This document shows positions 18,682-28,700 of a stretch of 41,044 nt of DNA, piece after piece. The notes under the pieces are model-generated. The model searched no databases and was not told the origin of the DNA. It saw nothing but the letters and a program-made list of their open reading frames with translations. The stretch spans positions 1 to 41,044 of the forward strand of contig JALWKB010000163.1 in assembly GCA_026996805.1 (NCBI GenBank), given 5' to 3'. The stretch's first letter is position 1; every line of letters begins with the position of its first letter. Made by a program: the position numbers and the translations under genes. This DNA comes from Saprospiraceae bacterium. Lineage in GTDB: Bacteria > Bacteroidota > Bacteroidia > Chitinophagales > Saprospiraceae.

Positions 18682-20531
18682 AGGGAGGGATTTTTTTCGG
18701 GGACAGTGCGCAGTTTGCGCATGCGGTATTCGAGGTAGCGGCGGTAGACGGTGTCGAGTACGTATTTTTCCATGATGAGGCTGGCGATGGGTGCGGCTAC
18801 TTTTCCTCCGCTACCGGCGTTTTCCACCACCACGGCCACAGCTATTTTGGGCGTGTCAATGGGGGCGAAGCCGATGAAGAGCGAGTGATCTTTGCCGTGG
18901 GGGTTTTGTGCCGTGCCCGTCTTGCCAGCCATGGCCAAATGAGGTGAATAGGCGCTTGTGGCAGTGCCATAGATAAAGGACCGACGCATGCCCTCAATCA
19001 CGGGAGCAAAGAGCGCTGTGTCGATAGATAAGCGATGTGCTCTTCGATAGTGCAGGGGAATGGGCTTTGTCCCATCCCCGATTTGGCGAATGAAATGAGG
19101 GGTGTAGTAGTAACCCCTATTGGCGATGATGGCAGCGATGTTGGCCAGTTGGAGCGGTGTGGTGAGGAGTTCTCCCTGTCCGATGGCGATGGACATGATG
19201 TAGGTGGAGCTCCATCGATAGGGATGATACAGGGCATCGTAAAACTCGCGCGAGGGAATAAAACCCGCGGATTCGCCGTGAATATCTATGCCTAAGCGCC
19301 GGCCCAAGCCCGCCTCGTAGAGGTAATCGACCAATATATCCAGACGCGCTTGTTCGAACTGCGGCCCATCGCGTTCCAGAACGCGTCGAAAGGTCATGAA
19401 GAAGTAAGAGTTGCACGAATGCTGCAGGGCGATCATGACGTTGCGGGGCTTTGGATGTAAGTGGCAGCCGTAAGTGAATTCCTTGTAGCGGTAGTACCCC
19501 GGACAGGTGCCCACAGTATAAGGGCTGATGGCCTTTTCTTGCATGGCTATGAGAGCGATGAGGGGTTTGATCGTAGAGGCGGGAGGGTAATTGGCCATGA
19601 TGGCTCGGTTGAAGAAGGGTTTGAGACTGTCTTCTTGCAGCTTCTTCAGCTCGAGTCGATCCCTTCCGCTTAACGTGAGGATGTTGGGATCGTAAAAAGG
19701 TGCTGAGACCATGGCGAGGATTTCGCCGCTCGAGGGCTCTATGGCGACGATGGCACCCGATTTGCCCTGCATGAGCGATTCGGCATAGTGTTGAAGCTCG
19801 AGATCAATGGACAGGTGCAAGTCTTCGCCAGCTTTAGGTGGCCGCGCTCCGGAGTATTCTAAGACCTTGACTTTGGTGCCTTTGTTGTCTTTTAATACGA
19901 TGCGCACGCCTTTCTCGCCGCGCAAGAGGGGTTCGTAATACTTTTCTACACCACTTACGCCGATAAAATCGCCGTATTGGTACAATCCACCAGAGTCTCG
20001 GACTACTTCCTTGGTCACTTCATTGAGGTATCCGAGGACATGAGCAGCAGAGTGGTGGGGATAGGCTCGTATGAGGCTGAGGCGGGGCTCAAAGCCGGGA
20101 TAGGCGTACTGATATTCGACAAAGCGGTGGACGTATTGAGGTGGGACATTCTTTAAAAAGTAAAAGGGGATCCATTTGGAATAGCGCTTGTCGCGCCAGT
20201 CTTTTTCGATGCGTCGGGCGAATGCTTCGCGACTGAGGTGAAATATTTGACAGAGTCGCGCAGTGTCCATCCGGGGGTCCAGCGCGTTGTAACGCACCAG
20301 GATATCGTACGTTGGACTATTGTGGACGAGGATATTGCCACTGCGATCGTAGAGCAATCCGCGCGCGGGCGTGATGATTTCCCTATCGATGATCGTGGCT
20401 TCGGCCTTGATCTTGTAGCGCGGATCCCAAAGCTGCAACTGGGCTAACCGAAAGACTAAAATGCCCAAGCCCAGAAGGAATAACCACTGAATGTGCGTCG
20501 CTCGCGCCTTTAGCTTACCCCGATACGCCAT
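18678..20531 (-). CDS. mrdA: penicillin-binding protein 2 (elongation transpeptidase)
   Basis: 617 residues: one N-terminal membrane anchor (WLFLLGLGILVFRLAQLQL), a dimerisation domain, and a transpeptidase domain with SxxK STIK (near residue 315), SxN SCN (QHSCNSYFF) and KTG in AGKTGTAQ (near residue 535). PBP2 cross-links peptidoglycan during rod elongation, normally in complex with RodA, MreC and MreD. Its ATG overlaps the mreD stop by 1 nt (TAATG) and its 3' end overlaps folA by 4 nt. RodA is not adjacent here: folA occupies the usual place. Confidence 0.95.
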   Translation of the reverse strand: MAYRGKLKARATHIQWLFLLGLGILVFRLAQLQLWDPRYKIKAEATIIDREIITPARGLLYDRSGNILVHNSPTYDILVRYNALDPRMDTARLCQIFHLSREAFARRIEKDWRDKRYSKWIPFYFLKNVPPQYVHRFVEYQYAYPGFEPRLSLIRAYPHHSAAHVLGYLNEVTKEVVRDSGGLYQYGDFIGVSGVEKYYEPLLRGEKGVRIVLKDNKGTKVKVLEYSGARPPKAGEDLHLSIDLELQHYAESLMQGKSGAIVAIEPSSGEILAMVSAPFYDPNILTLSGRDRLELKKLQEDSLKPFFNRAIMANYPPASTIKPLIALIAMQEKAISPYTVGTCPGYYRYKEFTYGCHLHPKPRNVMIALQHSCNSYFFMTFRRVLERDGPQFEQARLDILVDYLYEAGLGRRLGIDIHGESAGFIPSREFYDALYHPYRWSSTYIMSIAIGQGELLTTPLQLANIAAIIANRGYYYTPHFIRQIGDGTKPIPLHYRRAHRLSIDTALFAPVIEGMRRSFIYGTATSAYSPHLAMAGKTGTAQNPHGKDHSLFIGFAPIDTPKIAVAVVVENAGSGGKVAAPIASLIMEKYVLDTVYRRYLEYRMRKLRTVPEKNPSL

Positions 20532-21040
20532 TAATGAGACGGGTTGAAGATCATCTGGTGAAGCAATATCAATACTAACGACAACAACCAGCTTACGGTT
20601 GTCTTCAGCAGGACGTTGTAAAAATACACCAACGAAAAGGCCTCTATTAAATAGTAGCTAAAGATAAAGACAAAGAGACCGAGGCCTACGTATCGCAGGT
20701 ACCAGAGCAGGCCCATTCGTGAAGCGACGGGCACCACAGCTGTTGGGTATCCCGTAGTAGGAGCAATAAGGCGCAAGATCCACGGTCGTACAAAAGCCAG
20801 CAATACCATCGACGCCGCTTGTACGCCGAGACTCCCGTAAAACCAGTCAACGATCAATCCCGTCAAAAAGCCCACCAACATGACAATGGACACATTCCAC
20901 TCTGTGGGCAGCAGTAAGAGACCTAGGGGATAGATGAAAAAGTGCCCATAAGGGCCCACCTGTACGTGGCGGAACACCAAAACCTGCAGCACGACCAAGA
21001 TTAAAAGGCGCAGTACGGTGCGAATGGTGCGACTCGACAT
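20531..21040 (-). CDS. mreD: rod shape-determining protein MreD
   Basis: 169 residues, five or so hydrophobic segments, with the short charged N-terminus (SSRTIRTVLRLLILVVLQ) seen in Bacteroidota MreD. MreD is an inner-membrane part of the elongasome. It is directly coupled to mrdA, as usual. mreC and mreB, which usually precede it, are absent: the upstream gene is an unrelated beta-barrel/anti-sigma-like protein 61 nt away. A TACCTTTA string (minus strand, about 21067-21074) is one base off the -7 consensus. Confidence 0.85.
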   Translation of the reverse strand: MSSRTIRTVLRLLILVVLQVLVFRHVQVGPYGHFFIYPLGLLLLPTEWNVSIVMLVGFLTGLIVDWFYGSLGVQAASMVLLAFVRPWILRLIAPTTGYPTAVVPVASRMGLLWYLRYVGLGLFVFIFSYYLIEAFSLVYFYNVLLKTTVSWLLSLVLILLHQMIFNPSH

Positions 21041-21101
21041 TGGAGTTTGCCGTTATTTCATACGGCATAAAGGTAATACAAGCAGCCTTTATCTGTCTTG
21101 T

Positions 21102-22424
21102 TTAAATAAAAGCGTACCTCAGACCAATACTCCAATGCCAATCGTGGAGGGGTAGTTTTTGCAGGGAGGTCTGCGTATACTCGTATGCAGAGGGATAGAG
21201 CAGCTTGGGATACACGCTCTTGGGATCAGCGTCCTTTTGGTACCACAGCGGTGCGTATTCGTATAAGAGCGATCCGATGATTTCGATATTTCTATGAATG
21301 CGCAGGCCCACTACTGATTCGATGTTGAGGTTGAGTTTTATTTGGTTATTTGTTCGTACTTCGGGATAGTGTAAAGGCATGTAGGTAATACTGTTGTCCT
21401 GAGTTGTGGAGCCGTTTTGGGTTTTGATTTTATTGTAGGCAAGGAGTCCTCCGAGTCGCAGCCCCGCCCGCCACTTTCGACGGATCCGCTGATAGAGCCC
21501 AACGAACATGCCCAATCGGTAATGTGCAATTTGTATTTGCCATGAAGGGGTTTGCTTAGGTGTGGCTGGTTGGGGTTGAGCAAAACCGTGTGGAGCACCA
21601 ATATTGGAGTAATTGGTTTGGTCTAAGAGGGGATCTTGCGCAATGCCACTGATACCCTCAAAGGGATTGTCGAAAGAGAATTTTCCGATGCTGAAGGGTT
21701 GACTCTTATAGTTGTGCTTACGGGTATCAGCTCTATGTATGTGCATTTGATAGGACAAGCTCCAATCCCAGGAGTGGTGTTTCGACAGCGCGTAGGCCTT
21801 GCCGATGTCGAATTTGAACAACAGCGGCTGACCGATTTGTGACGATAGAAAGTAGTGCGACGCTATTGTCGATGGTAATACGACGGCGATGTCTGCACCA
21901 GCGGAACGCTTTAGTTCCTGATCGGGTAAGGCTCTGACCGCAGCTGAGCGCAGGGGCTTTATGATCTTCACAGTATGGGCGATGGAGGCGTCGACTTGGC
22001 TCGGTGTAGCTTTTACTGTCTTTGGAGTGATGGTCGATAGTGAGGGCACAGCTGTAGGAGAACTCTTCCTGTTGGATCTACGTGTAAGTGTTGCGGATTG
22101 GTCGGTCGACGAGTGTGGCTTATAACTCGGTGAAGGGTGGACAGTACGGCTTGCTCGTTGGCTTGCCACATGTAGCGTTTGCATGTGTGGGTGCGGACTT
22201 AGCAAGTGGATGGCGTAATGCGTTTTAAGAAGGTAGTTTGAGTCGCGGAGAGGTAGCGTGCTGAGACCGAGCAGGAGGAAGGCAATCCACAGCATGGGAC
22301 GCCGTTTTTTCTCGCGCTGGTCGGCATTCTGGGGAAGGTGTTGGTCGAGCAAGACGCGCATTCGCATCCACCCCTTGTTGATGATTCGCTCTGTGGCGGG
22401 ATGTGTATTCGGTTTTTGGTTCAT
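21102..22424 (-). CDS. sigma-linked single-helix protein with beta-barrel-like C-terminus
   Basis: 440 residues. The first ~43 residues are hydrophilic and basic (GWMRMRVLLDQHLPQ, then EKKRR); residues 44-59 form a membrane helix (MLWIAFLLLGLSTLPL); a Ser/Thr/Pro/Lys-rich linker reaches about residue 200; the rest alternates aromatic/polar strands (WDWSLSYQMHI, LGMFVGLYQRI, LNIESVVGLRI) and ends in WHWSIGLRYAFI, the aromatic terminus of outer-membrane barrels. This order (cytoplasmic tail, one helix, barrel-like part) is known in Bacteroidota proteins encoded after ECF sigma factors, though their function is unclear. The ATG overlaps the sigma stop by 4 nt (ATGA). An anti-sigma role for the tail is inferred from coupling only. 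Confidence 0.65.
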   Translation of the reverse strand: MNQKPNTHPATERIINKGWMRMRVLLDQHLPQNADQREKKRRPMLWIAFLLLGLSTLPLRDSNYLLKTHYAIHLLSPHPHMQTLHVASQRASRTVHPSPSYKPHSSTDQSATLTRRSNRKSSPTAVPSLSTITPKTVKATPSQVDASIAHTVKIIKPLRSAAVRALPDQELKRSAGADIAVVLPSTIASHYFLSSQIGQPLLFKFDIGKAYALSKHHSWDWSLSYQMHIHRADTRKHNYKSQPFSIGKFSFDNPFEGISGIAQDPLLDQTNYSNIGAPHGFAQPQPATPKQTPSWQIQIAHYRLGMFVGLYQRIRRKWRAGLRLGGLLAYNKIKTQNGSTTQDNSITYMPLHYPEVRTNNQIKLNLNIESVVGLRIHRNIEIIGSLLYEYAPLWYQKDADPKSVYPKLLYPSAYEYTQTSLQKLPLHDWHWSIGLRYAFI

Positions 22425-22966
22425 AGAAGACCCTGTTTTTTGAGGAGTTGTTGGATGCGTGCACGGGCATCGGAGACCATCCACTTGGAAGTGCCTTCGC
22501 TGATGTTGAGCTTTTGTGAAATTTCGCGATGAGAGTAGCCCTCAATAGCGAACATTTCGAATACGGTACGCATGCGCGGTGGCAGGGTGTCGATGATGCG
22601 GTATAGGTCTTGAGCATACAGCCTCGATAAGGCCTGTGATTTGACAGATACGTGTTCCGGCATGGTATGGTAGATATTCTCTCTGTATTTTGAATGCCGC
22701 TTTAAGTAATCTTGCAAGGTATTGAAGACGATGCGTCGTATCCAGCTTTCAAAGGATCCGTGGTGTTGAAAGCTGTCGATTTTACGAAAGACCTTGAGAA
22801 ACCCCCTGTTGACGATATCGATCGCTTCGTCTTCGTTGTGCACATATCGGATGCACATCCCGAACATTTTCGGAAAGTACTTCCGATACAATTGCTCTTG
22901 AGCATCTCGGCAATTTTTCTTACACCCTTCGATGAGGGCTTTGAGAGGAATGCTTTCCTTTGGCAT
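22421..22966 (-). CDS. ECF-family RNA polymerase sigma factor
   Basis: 181 residues: sigma-70 region 2 (LYRKYFPKMFGMCIRYV, DIVNRGFLKVFRKID, with W-x-x-R-I-V-F-N-T) and region 4 (LPPRMRTVFEMFAIEG, then SHREISQKLNISEGTSKW for -35 recognition). It redirects RNA polymerase to a stress or envelope regulon. The downstream gene is overlapped by ATGA and is the likely regulator or sensor. A large inverted repeat lies 19-44 nt upstream of the start codon. Confidence 0.93.
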   Translation of the reverse strand: MPKESIPLKALIEGCKKNCRDAQEQLYRKYFPKMFGMCIRYVHNEDEAIDIVNRGFLKVFRKIDSFQHHGSFESWIRRIVFNTLQDYLKRHSKYRENIYHTMPEHVSVKSQALSRLYAQDLYRIIDTLPPRMRTVFEMFAIEGYSHREISQKLNISEGTSKWMVSDARARIQQLLKKQGLL

Positions 22967-22984
22967 TATCGTCGTTTGAAGTCA

Positions 22985-23010
22985 TTTCGAATTCGCATGC
23001 AAATTCGAAA
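22985..23010. promoter_or_regulatory. 9-bp inverted repeat upstream of the ECF sigma gene
   Basis: TTTCGAATT (22985-22993), 8-nt spacer CGCATGCA, AATTCGAAA (23002-23010): perfect arms. On the minus strand it overlaps TATTTTCG (23013-23006), one base off the -7 consensus, and the expected transcription start, so it is placed like an operator. It could instead form a leader hairpin. The region 22967-23088 shows nothing else. Confidence 0.45.
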
Positions 23011-23088
23011 ATACGCATTTTTTGCCGATGCTCATTATGTATAGACGACGATGACAGGGCAGGCGTTGGTGGTTCGAGGAAATTTTTT

Positions 23089-23610
23089 TTATTTTTTTGG
23101 CATGTACCACTGAGCGTATTGGACGTAATTGCGGGCTGTTCGGCGGATATAGAATTCGAGTTGTTCTTGGGCGAGGGGTTTGAGGGGTTTGGCGGGGTTG
23201 CCGGCGTAGATCCACCCCGATTGGAGTACGGTACCGGGGGGCACTACGGCACCGGCAGCGATGAGCACTTCGCTATGTACGGTCACGCCATCCATGAGGA
23301 TGGCGCCCATGCCGATGAGCACCTCGTCGTGAATGGTGCATCCATGTATCAGCGCTCGATGGCCGATTGAGACGTCATTGCCGATATGTACGGGATGCTT
23401 TTGGTATGTGCCGTGGATGATGGTTCCGTCTTGGATGTTGACCCTGTCGCCAATGCGTATGTAGTGTACATCGCCGCGTATTACTACGTGATGCCACACA
23501 CTGCATGCCTCGCCCAACACGACATCGCCGATGAGTACAGCCGTATCGGCGATGTAGGCATTCTTTCCGATAACGGGCTTTTTACCTCTAACTGAAAGAA
23601 TGTGCGACAT
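23089..23610 (-). CDS. gamma-class carbonic anhydrase-like left-handed beta-helix protein
   Basis: 173 residues built from hexapeptide repeats (AYIADTAVLIGDVVLGE, VNIQDGTIIH, HIGNDVSIGHRALIHGCTIHDEVLIGMGAI) with a C-terminal helix. Zinc-ligand-type histidines occur in TIIHG, IGHRALIHG. The family hydrates carbon dioxide or acts as an acyl/metal-binding protein (YrdA/PaaY type); activity cannot be read from sequence. The stop codon of TraB/GumN lies 13 nt upstream, so it is the last gene of rlmB-traB-like-gamma-CA. Confidence 0.88.
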   Translation of the reverse strand: MSHILSVRGKKPVIGKNAYIADTAVLIGDVVLGEACSVWHHVVIRGDVHYIRIGDRVNIQDGTIIHGTYQKHPVHIGNDVSIGHRALIHGCTIHDEVLIGMGAILMDGVTVHSEVLIAAGAVVPPGTVLQSGWIYAGNPAKPLKPLAQEQLEFYIRRTARNYVQYAQWYMPKK

Positions 23611-23623
23611 GAGAGGCGGAGAT

Positions 23624-24571
23624 TTAAAACTTCACACGCTTGCGCATAGGTGTAACGCTGTATCCTCGCTTGCGCAGTAGAGCAATCAAGCCGTTTTTGC
23701 CTGCCAGGTGTCCGGCTCCAACGGCAAAAAACACGGGGCCCTTGCGCATCTGACGTTCCATACGGGGTATCCACATGCGGTTGCGATAGTGAAGGAGCCA
23801 GTGCACGAAAGGCTTGCTGTCGGCTTCCTGGATGATCAGGCTGTGCAACCCTTCGATATCTTGCTGCCTGTAGAGTTGATAGAGCACTACGGTGCTATCT
23901 CGCGATGACCGTATTGATTCGACGAGGAGCTTAGCCTGGTGACGATACGGGATGGAGTCTAGTATGCCGAGGACCTCCGAAATGCGCTCGAGTTTGTCGA
24001 GCTTAAAGCCAAACTCTCTGGCTATTTTGGCGAGCTCTCTTTCGTAGGATAGAGCTCGACTTTCCCCATCCATTTCGAGCATGTACAGAAATTGGCTGGT
24101 GAATATAGGCTTAAGGCGATTGACCATTTTGAGGATCAATTCCTTGTTTTTGAGGTTGTTTTGACTAAAGGTTTGTATGATTTCTCGATACGATTGGGAG
24201 TCGACGAGCATATCTAATGTAGTATCGTTGCGCATGTAGAGTTTGCCGCGAAGGGTAAACCATAAAAATTTAAAGGATGAGCGCACACTCACATCCGTCT
24301 CAAGGGTGATGGTAGCAGTGTTGTTGAGGGCTTCTTCGACGCCTTCGGGCCAAAAAAACAGTTCTTCGGGAATGATGTGGACTGTACCATACAGATACGA
24401 AGGCGTATCCAACCCGTTGCCGGAAATCTTCCACAGTAGCGATGGTGCCACTGGGGTTGCTTCCGCTTCAGGAGCGAGTTTTTTACTGCTAAAGCACGAG
24501 CTCAAAACAAGAGCAATTGCAAGGACAATCGATAGCTGGGCAAGGTATAATGGCATTTTGCGCAATATCAT
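23624..24571 (-). CDS. TraB/GumN-family lipoprotein
   Basis: 315 residues. The signal peptide ends in the lipobox VLSSC (acylated Cys near residue 26), so it is a lipoprotein. The TraB/GumN fold is seen as LLWKISGNG, SYLYGTVHI (conserved His) and near the C-terminus FFAVGAGHLAGKNGLIALL. Members include eukaryotic TIKI metalloproteases that cut Wnt; bacterial members are often predicted metalloproteases but function is mostly unknown. The start overlaps the rlmB stop by 4 nt (ATGA). Confidence 0.88.
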   Translation of the reverse strand: MILRKMPLYLAQLSIVLAIALVLSSCFSSKKLAPEAEATPVAPSLLWKISGNGLDTPSYLYGTVHIIPEELFFWPEGVEEALNNTATITLETDVSVRSSFKFLWFTLRGKLYMRNDTTLDMLVDSQSYREIIQTFSQNNLKNKELILKMVNRLKPIFTSQFLYMLEMDGESRALSYERELAKIAREFGFKLDKLERISEVLGILDSIPYRHQAKLLVESIRSSRDSTVVLYQLYRQQDIEGLHSLIIQEADSKPFVHWLLHYRNRMWIPRMERQMRKGPVFFAVGAGHLAGKNGLIALLRKRGYSVTPMRKRVKF

Positions 24572-25317
24572 CGTTGGCTTATTGTTTTATACAAACGATA
24601 CAGTGCGATTCCTGTTGCAACAGACACATTGAGCGAATCGATTGCATCCCTTTGATCGATGTAGAATATTTCGTCTGCTAAATTTAGGAGTTCTTTGCGT
24701 ATACCACGGTGTTCGGAGCCGACGACGAGACACCATCTCGGTGGAGGGTAGAGCACGGAGAGCTCGGTGGTCGCTGCGTTTTTGTCGGCACAGAGGATGC
24801 GGTAGCCCATTGCCTTCAGATCGTGGGCCAAAGCGACGAGGTTGTGCACACGTACGACGTACTGCTGAAATAGAGCGCCTGCAGAGGCTTTGATGGTCGC
24901 AGCGTTGAGCTCAGCGGAGTGTTTGGTGGGAGTGATCAGAATGTACACGCCGAAAGCCAGGGCCGAGCGGGCGATCGCGCCCCAATTGCGCACATCCGTC
25001 ACGCGGTCGAGCATGACGATTCCCGTCGATGACGGGGCCTTTTGAAGGGCCTCATCAAGGGTATAAAACCGTACTGGCGATACCACTGCCACTACACCTT
25101 GGTGATGCGGTCCGGCCAGCTTTTGGAGCTTTTGCCTCGGTACGCGCACTAAGGGGGTAGCGTGTTCGCGTGCCCACTGGCGAATGTGCTTTTCAAAGTC
25201 TCCTCGCAACTGCTGGGCGAGGTAGATTTTTTCGATAGATGTGCGAGCGCGCAAAGCCTCTAAGAGGGCATTTTTTCCCCATATGAGCGATGATGGTGTG
25301 GGAGTGGGATTTTTCAT
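24568..25317 (-). CDS. rlmB: 23S rRNA (guanosine-2'-O-)-methyltransferase RlmB / SpoU family
   Basis: 249 residues: N-terminal L30e-like substrate-binding domain (IWGKNALLEALRA, then HHQGVVAVVSP) and C-terminal SpoU/TrmH knot domain with motif 1 DRVTDVRNWGAIARSA, motif 2 LVVGSEHRGI and motif 3 LNVSVATGIALYR. It methylates the 2'-OH of a guanosine in 23S rRNA (RlmB) or a related RNA; family members differ in target, so the symbol is the best guess. It heads a three-gene minus-strand operon. Confidence 0.85.
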   Translation of the reverse strand: MKNPTPTPSSLIWGKNALLEALRARTSIEKIYLAQQLRGDFEKHIRQWAREHATPLVRVPRQKLQKLAGPHHQGVVAVVSPVRFYTLDEALQKAPSSTGIVMLDRVTDVRNWGAIARSALAFGVYILITPTKHSAELNAATIKASAGALFQQYVVRVHNLVALAHDLKAMGYRILCADKNAATTELSVLYPPPRWCLVVGSEHRGIRKELLNLADEIFYIDQRDAIDSLNVSVATGIALYRLYKTISQR

Positions 25318-25744
25318 ACGGTCTAAAACGATAAAAACCGCATGTTCCGTTTATTCTTCAGGTGCATATGCTGTTTTACAGCAACAACAAGTGTTGCTCT
25401 TTCATGTCTACTCTATCCATCGGTTGCTCATAGGGGCATTTGCTCGAGTTAGCCGAGACAGTTTGAGTAAATTCGCTGAACTTTGTAACTTTATTTGTTG
25501 GATGATACAACCATCCGCGCATGTTCTATCGTTTTGACCACTCATTGGGGTGGTGCTCGTCGTGCTAATGTGTGCGGTGAGTATTTTCATTTTTCAGTGG
25601 CTGAGCCAATCGCTTGGGATGAGGAAGAGGGTTATGCTAATGGTGAAAATATTAACACACATACACGGCATCCCAGCAGGACGATCACTCTCTGGATGAT
25701 ACCCATCTTTTTTGGGATGGATCGCGTAATGATTCAGGTATAAA
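25318..25744. other. 427-bp divergent intergenic region with one hairpin
   Basis: This region lies between rlmB (minus) and the M36 protease (plus). It holds a perfect 7-bp inverted repeat at 25380-25398 (AGCAACA, 5-nt loop, TGTTGCT). I found no full TAnnTTTG promoter for either gene; TTTATTTG at about 25491-25498 is one base off. No open frame in it has the look of a gene. Confidence 0.5.
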
Positions 25745-28700
25745 ATGGTGCAAAATTTCAAGTATATGAGAAGAGTCGTTTGGACAATTGCAGGTTTGTT
25801 CGTCACGGTGATTTGTGTGGCTCAGGAGTCGCTACCGACTTGGGCACGCGAATATGTCGTTCGACACAGCTCTAAGTACGGTTTTACGAAGGAGGATTTG
25901 GAGGATCTCGCAGTGCTGACCCATTACAGGCATGCGCGCAGTGGAATCGAACACGTGTATTTACAGCAGCGCTATAGGGGTGTGCCCATATACAACGCCT
26001 TGTGGAGTCTACATCGCAGCAGGCAAGGCAAAATATACGCTTCCAAACCGAGATTTGTGAAAGACATCGCCGAGCGCGTGGTAGAGGTCTCCCAACGGCT
26101 CACGGCCAAGGAGGCCCTCTTACATGCTGCCAGACACATCGGTATTGAAAGGCCGCAGTGGAAAGGTGTGATCGAAAAGAGGCAGGAAGGCGATCAATAC
26201 GTGTTCGAACAGGTGCCCTTTTCGAGATCTCCTGTACACATGCGCAAGGTCTATGTACTCAATGACGAGGGTAAGCTGGTCTTGTGCTGGGATTTGGCCA
26301 TCGATCGGGTGGATAAGGCCGATTATCCCAGCATGCGCATTGACGTGTCGACGGGACAGGTGGTGGACAGTGCCAACTGGATGGTCCACTGTCATTTTGG
26401 AGAGGGCTCGTATGAAATCGTGCAATCCCATGCAGCGTCAAAGAGTGAAGGCACGACTTCAAAGGTGGAGGAGACCCGTTTGGACGGTGCGCGATACTAC
26501 GTCATTCCTCTGCCGGCGGAGAGTCCTCTGACGGGCTCCTTTCAGTGGGTGGTCGACCCTGCAGATCCACTCGCAAGTCCGAATGGATGGCACAGGGTAC
26601 GCAATCAGTTGTATACCATCACCAGGGGCAATAACGCACATGCCTATACCGAATGGGAAGACGACGGGCAGCCTGATTTGGAAGAGCCCGACGGAGGGCC
26701 AGAACTTCACTTCAACTATATGTACGACACGACCAAGCCGGTCGATGATCCCTCCAACGCTCGTGCTGCTGTGGTCAATGCCTTTTATGTGACCAACATG
26801 TTTCACGACATTTTATATCGACTCGGTTTTGACGAACAATCGGGCAATTTTCAGGAGGACAACTTCAGGAAGGGCGGTTTGGGAGGCGATGCCGTCATTG
26901 TACAATCTCAGGATAGGGGAGGGCAAAACAACGCCAATTTTTCTACTCCGCCCGATGGCCTTAGTGGGCGCATGCAGCTGTATCTGTGGAGCAATACCGC
27001 ATCGGAGGTGACACTTCTTTTGGGCCAGCGCGAGCAAAGGATACCCAGCGTACAGGCAAACTTCGGCAAGCGTCCGCCCTTTGATCCCATCGTTGCTCCT
27101 ATGGAAATCGTCGATGACGGTACAGAGAAATCGTCACGAGGATGTCGAAGTCCGCTGAAGAACGATCTCACCGGCAAAGTGGCCATCATCGACCGAGGCA
27201 CATGCGAATTTGGCACCAAATGCCTCAACGCGCAAAATGCCGGGGCAGTAGCAGCTTTGATATGTGGTTTTGACGACTCGCGCGTCGTCATGGCACCTGG
27301 TCAGGATGGCGATAAGGTCACCATACCGGCGTATTACATCCCACGTACCGCGTGTGAGCGGATACGCATCTATGCGGGAGATACCGCAGTGAAAGTCCGC
27401 ATCGGCAAGGAAAACACTGAAGAGATCATCCGCGCCACGAGCTTTGACAACGGTGTCATCATCCACGAATACGGTCATGGTGTGAGCAATCGCCTCACAG
27501 GAGGCCCGTTGAACTCCGGTTGTTTGACCAATGTCGAGCAGATGGGGGAAGGGTGGAGCGACTTTTTCACTCTGGCGTTGACACATCAGCCGGGCATGAC
27601 GGGCGAACAGGCGCGAGGTGTGGGCAACTACGTGACCAATCTCAGACCCAGTGGCCGAGGTATTCGCCCCAAGCCCTATTCCACTGATATGAAGATCAAC
27701 GATTTCACCTATTTTTCCGCTCGAGCCCTTTCTATTCCCCATGGATTGGGATCGGTATGGGCCACGATGTTGTGGGAGATGTACTGGCAGCTGGTCGAAG
27801 CCTATGGCTTTGACCCGGAGATTCGCGACACCAATGCCGGCAATTACATCGCCTTGCGCCTCGTCGTCGAAGGCATGCGGCTGCAACCCTGCAATCCGGG
27901 ATTTGTCGACGGCAGGGATGCCATCTTGCTGGCCGATACCTTGCTTTACAATGCAGCGCACAGCTGCTTGATCTGGAAAGCCTTTGCCAAACGAGGTCTG
28001 GGATACGGAGCTTCGCAAGGCGACCCGGATGAGATCGGCGATGAAGAGGAGCGGGAGAGCTTTTTGCCCCCGCCGGTATGCCAAAACCGATTCCTGCTGC
28101 AAAAACACGTCACCCCTGAAGTCGTCGCGGGCAAAGAGGTCACCGTACAGCTCGCACTGTCCAACAACCGTCCGGACACAGCCTTCGATGTGGTCATCAC
28201 AGACACCATTCCCACATACGGAAGTTATGTGCCAGGCTCAGCCAGCATTCCTCCCGATGTCGTCGATGGGAGTGTATTGCACTGGCAACTCGATACTATG
28301 GTGCCTTTAGAGCACGTGGAGCTCACCTATCGCTTTGCCACCGACCCCAACCGCGCGTCTAAAATCCACTGGTATGAGCGCGTCGAAGAAGACTTGGATA
28401 TCTTTGAAGATACATGGCAGGACGTTGCGCTCAACGGCTATGACTATTGGGATGTGACCGAAGAATACGTGCGTTCTAAACCGTATGCGTTTTACATACA
28501 GAACTCCACACAAGCCAATGATCAGCACTTGTTCTTGCGAAACCCTTTGGAGATCAACCTGTCCAATCCCGTTTTGCGATTTCACCACTGGTATCGGTTT
28601 CCCAATGTTCGAGGCAATGTCACTGCAGGTACAGTAGAGTACTCAGTCGATGGAGGTCCCTTTCAACTGGCCGATTCACTTTTCATCAGAAATGGCTTTT

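Noticed and set aside
27134-28108. 324-codon minus-strand frame inside the M36 protease
   Set aside because: It overlaps the catalytic motifs of a clear gene and has no family features.
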